DNA of 64,000 nucleotides from Mameliella sp. MMSF_3455 (GTDB taxonomy: Bacteria; Pseudomonadota; Alphaproteobacteria; Rhodobacterales; Rhodobacteraceae): contig NZ_JASHJL010000006.1 in NCBI RefSeq assembly GCF_030733205.1, positions 124,001 to 188,000 of the forward strand. Reading direction: 5' to 3'. The notes under the pieces are model-generated. The model was not told the origin of the DNA and did no database searches. It worked only from the letters and a program-made list of their open reading frames with translations. Positions 61,574 to 64,000 of the stretch are shown here, piece by piece. The translations under genes were made by a program, and so were the position numbers. Position 1 is the first letter of the stretch. Each line of letters starts with the position of its first letter.

Positions 61574-62505
61574 TTGCCGGCACTTTCAAGGATTTCACGG
61601 CGGGCGTCCAGCAGACGCGCCAGCGCCTGTTCGCGCCATGCGCGGCGGGCGGGCAGGGCCTCCTCTGGCAGGGCCGCGCGCCGTTCGGCCTCGACCCGGT
61701 CGACCAGTTCTGGCGGCCAATCGGGCGCATGTTCGCCACGGTCGCGGCCGATGGCGGCATAGGCGGGGCCAAGCCGTTCGGCATGGCCGCGAATGCCGCC
61801 TGCGGTGTTCAGATCGGCGGTCTCGAACGGACCCGACAGCGCCCAGCGGGGGCCCAGTCCGTCGCGCACCAGCGCATCCAGCGCGGCAACGCCGATCACG
61901 CCTTCGTCGACCAGCCGGTAGGCTTCGCGCAGGAGGGCGCTTTGCAACCGGTTGAAGACAAAGGCGGGGACCTCGTGGCCCAGGCGTGCGGGATCAAAGC
62001 CGCCTTGCCGGAACAGGGCGTCGGCCTGGTCCATCGTGTCGGTCGTTGTGCCGGGCGCGGGCACCAGTTCCAGCACGCGCAGCAGGCTGGGCGGGTTGGC
62101 GGGATGCGCCACGAGACAGCGGGCTTGGTGGGCGGGATCGGGGAGGATTTGCGAAATCATCAGCGCCGAAGAGGCGGTGGCGAGGATCGCGGTGTCGCTG
62201 CGGGCCAGAAGATCCTGGAACAGCGCCTGTTTCAGCTCCAGCCGTTCCGGCCCGGCCTCGATCACCAGCGGGGCGGTGACGTGGTCGGGCAGGGTGGTGA
62301 TGATTTGCGCATTCCCCGCAGGGGTGGGCAGACCGGCCAGGTCCATCGCGGCGCCATGCCGCGCGATCAGGTCGGGCGCATTGCTGCGCGCCTCTTCGGA
62401 GGGGTCACAGAGGGTGACCGCAAAACCCGCGCTGAGAAAGGCGGCGGCAAAGCCGCATCCGATGGGGCCGGCGCCCAGGATGAGGACCGATTGCGCGTCA
62501 TTCAT
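61570..62505 (-). CDS. 3-hydroxyacyl-CoA dehydrogenase family protein (lambda-crystallin/carnitine dehydrogenase-like)
   Basis: 311 residues. The NAD-binding motif GAGPIGCGFA is at 11-20, and a catalytic His lies in LVAHPANPPSLLRVLELVP. The PP and ELVP context resembles L-gulonate 3-dehydrogenase and L-carnitine dehydrogenase more than true fatty-acid enzymes. It would oxidise a 3-hydroxy group on a small acid or betaine. GAGGAG precedes the ATG. It is the first gene of the three-gene leftward operon and overlaps the fused flavoprotein gene by 4 bp. Confidence 0.87.
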   Translation of the reverse strand: MNDAQSVLILGAGPIGCGFAAAFLSAGFAVTLCDPSEEARSNAPDLIARHGAAMDLAGLPTPAGNAQIITTLPDHVTAPLVIEAGPERLELKQALFQDLLARSDTAILATASSALMISQILPDPAHQARCLVAHPANPPSLLRVLELVPAPGTTTDTMDQADALFRQGGFDPARLGHEVPAFVFNRLQSALLREAYRLVDEGVIGVAALDALVRDGLGPRWALSGPFETADLNTAGGIRGHAERLGPAYAAIGRDRGEHAPDWPPELVDRVEAERRAALPEEALPARRAWREQALARLLDARREILESAGK

Positions 62506-62523
62506 GTTGCCCGACTCCTCGTT

Positions 62524-62538
62524 GTTCGTTATGTGAAC
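62524..62538. promoter_or_regulatory. IclR-type site in the divergent promoter of the flavoenzyme operon and SDR gene
   Basis: GTTCGTTATGTGAAC reads GTTCACATAACGAAC on the other strand and differs from the consensus palindrome at one base. It lies between starts at 62505 and 62590 and could control both. Confidence 0.65.
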
Positions 62539-62589
62539 ATTTGTGCGAAAATGGCAAAGGCGTCAAGGGCGCCATGAAGGAGAGGGCCG

Positions 62590-63351
62590 ATGTTGGACGG
62601 CAAGACGATAATGGTGACCGGCGCGTCGAAAGGCATCGGACAGGAAATCGCCCGCGAGGTTGCGGCGCAGGGCGCGCGGGTCGTGGCGCATTACGGGCGC
62701 GACCGGGCCGGGGCAGAGGCGGCGTTGCAGGGCGTGCCCGCAGATCGCGCCATCCTGTTGCAGGGCGACCTTGCGACAAAGGGCGGGGCCGAGGCGATGT
62801 TCGCCGAGGCGGTCGCGCTGACCGGGGGGCTGGACGGGATCGTGAACAATGCCGCCGTGATGCATTTCGCCGGCGGTATCGACGACCCCGAGGACGAATG
62901 GGACCGGGTCTGGGCCGAGACCTTTCAGGTCAACGTGTTTTCTGCCTCTGCGCTGTTGCGCGCCGCCGTCAGACATTTCCGCGAAAGGGGCGGCGGAGAG
63001 ATCGTGGGCATCTCCAGCTGGGCGGCGCAGAAGGGGGTCACCAACCCGCAGACGATCGGCTATGCCGCGTCCAAGGCCGCGTTCAAGGCTGCGCTCCAGA
63101 CCGTTGCCACGGGCTATGCGCGCGACGGCATCCGCACCTACATCATCGCGCCGGGCGTGGTGGACACCAAGATGAGCCGCGATTTCGCCGAGAGCCAGGG
63201 CGGGCGGCAGGTGGTCGAAAACCGCCTGACAATGGGAGAGTTCGTACCGCCGTCGGACATCGCGGCGCTGACGGCCTTTTGCCTGTCGGGGCGGTGCCGC
63301 CACCTTTCCGGGGCGACGCTGGACGTGAACGGGGCAAGCTATATCCGCTAA
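62590..63351 (+). CDS. SDR-family oxidoreductase (FabG-like)
   Basis: 253 residues with VTGASKGIGQEIA (8-20), NNAAVMHF, catalytic ISSWAAQ and YAASKAAFK, and the C-terminal LSGRCRHLSGATLDVNGASY. AAGGAGAGGG upstream fixes the start. It is a single gene, divergent from the flavoenzyme operon and sharing its regulatory site. It probably handles a hydroxy or keto intermediate of the same pathway. Confidence 0.9.
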   Translation: MLDGKTIMVTGASKGIGQEIAREVAAQGARVVAHYGRDRAGAEAALQGVPADRAILLQGDLATKGGAEAMFAEAVALTGGLDGIVNNAAVMHFAGGIDDPEDEWDRVWAETFQVNVFSASALLRAAVRHFRERGGGEIVGISSWAAQKGVTNPQTIGYAASKAAFKAALQTVATGYARDGIRTYIIAPGVVDTKMSRDFAESQGGRQVVENRLTMGEFVPPSDIAALTAFCLSGRCRHLSGATLDVNGASYIR

Positions 63352-63377
63352 TCCGCGCTTGGCGCGTGGCCGGCAGG

Positions 63378-64000
63378 TCAGGCGCCGGAGGTGAGCGGCA
63401 AGCGGATCTCGAAGGCCGTGGTCCCGTCGCGGCAAGACACGCCGATGCTGCCATCATGCGCCTCCGCAATGGAAGAGGCGATATAGAGGCCCAGGCCCAG
63501 CCCAAGGCTTTTGCCTTCGGCATTCGAACCGCGCCGGAAGGGTTTGAACAGGTCCTCGTGCAGATCTCCGGGTATCGGGGCGCCGCTGTTGGCGACCGCG
63601 ATGATGACGTGATCGCCATCGGTTCTGCCGCGAACCTCGATCGGATGCCCCTCGGCGCCATGCCGGACCGCGTTTGACAACAGGTTGGACACGGCCTGCG
63701 CGACCCGGTCCGGGTCGCATCGGACGGGTCTGTCCAGCGCAAGGTCCAGCACGATGTCCCGATCCGGGGCCGTGACGCGGACTTCATCGACCACATGGGC
63801 CAGCGCCTCGGCCAGGGGCGCGTCGGACACGGGCGAGATATGGATGCCGCGTCCAAGCCGGGACCGGGCGTGCAGCATGATGTTGTCGATCAGCTCATTC
63901 ATCCGGTGCAGCGATGCCTTCATCAGCGGGATGACGACCTGCGCGCGCTCTGACTGGGCTTCGCGTTCAAGCTGTCGCAAACCCGCGCCGAAGGCGGCCA
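63378..64000 (-). CDS. sensor histidine kinase, C-terminal part (5' end outside window)
   Basis: The reading frame runs off the right edge. The visible 207 residues contain the end of the dimerisation domain (LRQLEREAQSERAQVVIPLMKASLHRMNELIDNIMLHARSRLG, read in segments) and a full HATPase_c domain with N box VSNLLSNAVRHG, G1 box around IAVANSGAPI and G2 box SLGLGLGLYIASSIAEAHDG. The phospho-accepting His lies outside. It converges with the SDR gene (26-bp gap). The ligand and partner regulator are not visible. Confidence 0.88.
   Translation of the reverse strand, partial: AAFGAGLRQLEREAQSERAQVVIPLMKASLHRMNELIDNIMLHARSRLGRGIHISPVSDAPLAEALAHVVDEVRVTAPDRDIVLDLALDRPVRCDPDRVAQAVSNLLSNAVRHGAEGHPIEVRGRTDGDHVIIAVANSGAPIPGDLHEDLFKPFRRGSNAEGKSLGLGLGLYIASSIAEAHDGSIGVSCRDGTTAFEIRLPLTSGA

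Noticed and set aside
1-64000. CRISPR arrays, tRNA or rRNA genes, prophage genes
   Set aside because: No regular repeat-spacer array, no tRNA-like cloverleaf with CCA context, no rRNA sequence and no phage structural or integrase gene noticed on reading.

Overview
The window is high-GC DNA of a Roseobacter-group alphaproteobacterium (Rhodobacterales). The evidence is the protein style, the dense ABC-transporter and catabolic operons, and above all a complete repA-repB-repC cassette at 41.3-44.9 kb. That cassette means the segment belongs to an extrachromosomal replicon (megaplasmid or chromid). I saw no rRNA, tRNA or CRISPR.

Layout. 0-9.4 kb: a sugar or sugar-acid locus. It holds an SDR, a zinc alcohol dehydrogenase and an enolase-superfamily dehydratase, a divergent FadR-type GntR regulator, and an operon of ribose-type ABC transporter genes plus an AldA-like aldehyde dehydrogenase. 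Three copies of a TTTGGTCGTACCAAA-like operator link these two transcription units to the regulator. 9.4-19.7 kb: a second catabolic locus. One arm encodes a GMC oxidoreductase, a zinc dehydrogenase, an SDR and a solute-binding-like protein without signal peptide. The divergent arm encodes an enoyl-CoA hydratase, an IclR regulator and two tandem CaiB/BaiF CoA-transferases, then (past an IS6-family transposase remnant) a short-chain fatty acid transporter. 19.8-22.3 kb: a CPA1 Na+/H+ antiporter with a C-terminal cyclic-nucleotide-binding domain. An IS3-family transposase remnant at 22.5 kb marks a seam.

22.6-62.6 kb: a large nitrogen-flavoured catabolic block. It contains a glutamine-synthetase-like ligase with an N-formylglutamate-amidohydrolase-like and an isochorismatase-like hydrolase; a polyamine-type ABC transporter; an aldo/keto reductase fused to a RidA domain; a polar-amino-acid-type ABC transporter with a polysaccharide-deacetylase-family hydrolase and a GAF protein; an XRE-cupin regulator; an Opp/Dpp-type transporter; the repABC replicon; an AcoX-like kinase with GcvPA and GcvPB; an eight-gene operon (MalEFGK-type transporter, class III aminotransferase, DapA-like aldolase, two SDRs); a PcaR-type IclR regulator; and an HcnABC/opine-oxidase-like flavoenzyme pair with a 3-hydroxyacyl-CoA-dehydrogenase-like protein and an SDR. 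The window ends inside a histidine kinase gene.

The most notable observation is a recurrent 15-bp palindrome, consensus GTTCGCATAACGAAC. It occurs, intact or with one degenerate arm, in the promoter region of essentially every operon from 24 to 62.5 kb, including that of the IclR gene at 58 kb. This suggests one regulon of transporters and enzymes for an unidentified nitrogenous substrate, arranged on both sides of the replication cassette. The inducer and substrate cannot be read from sequence.
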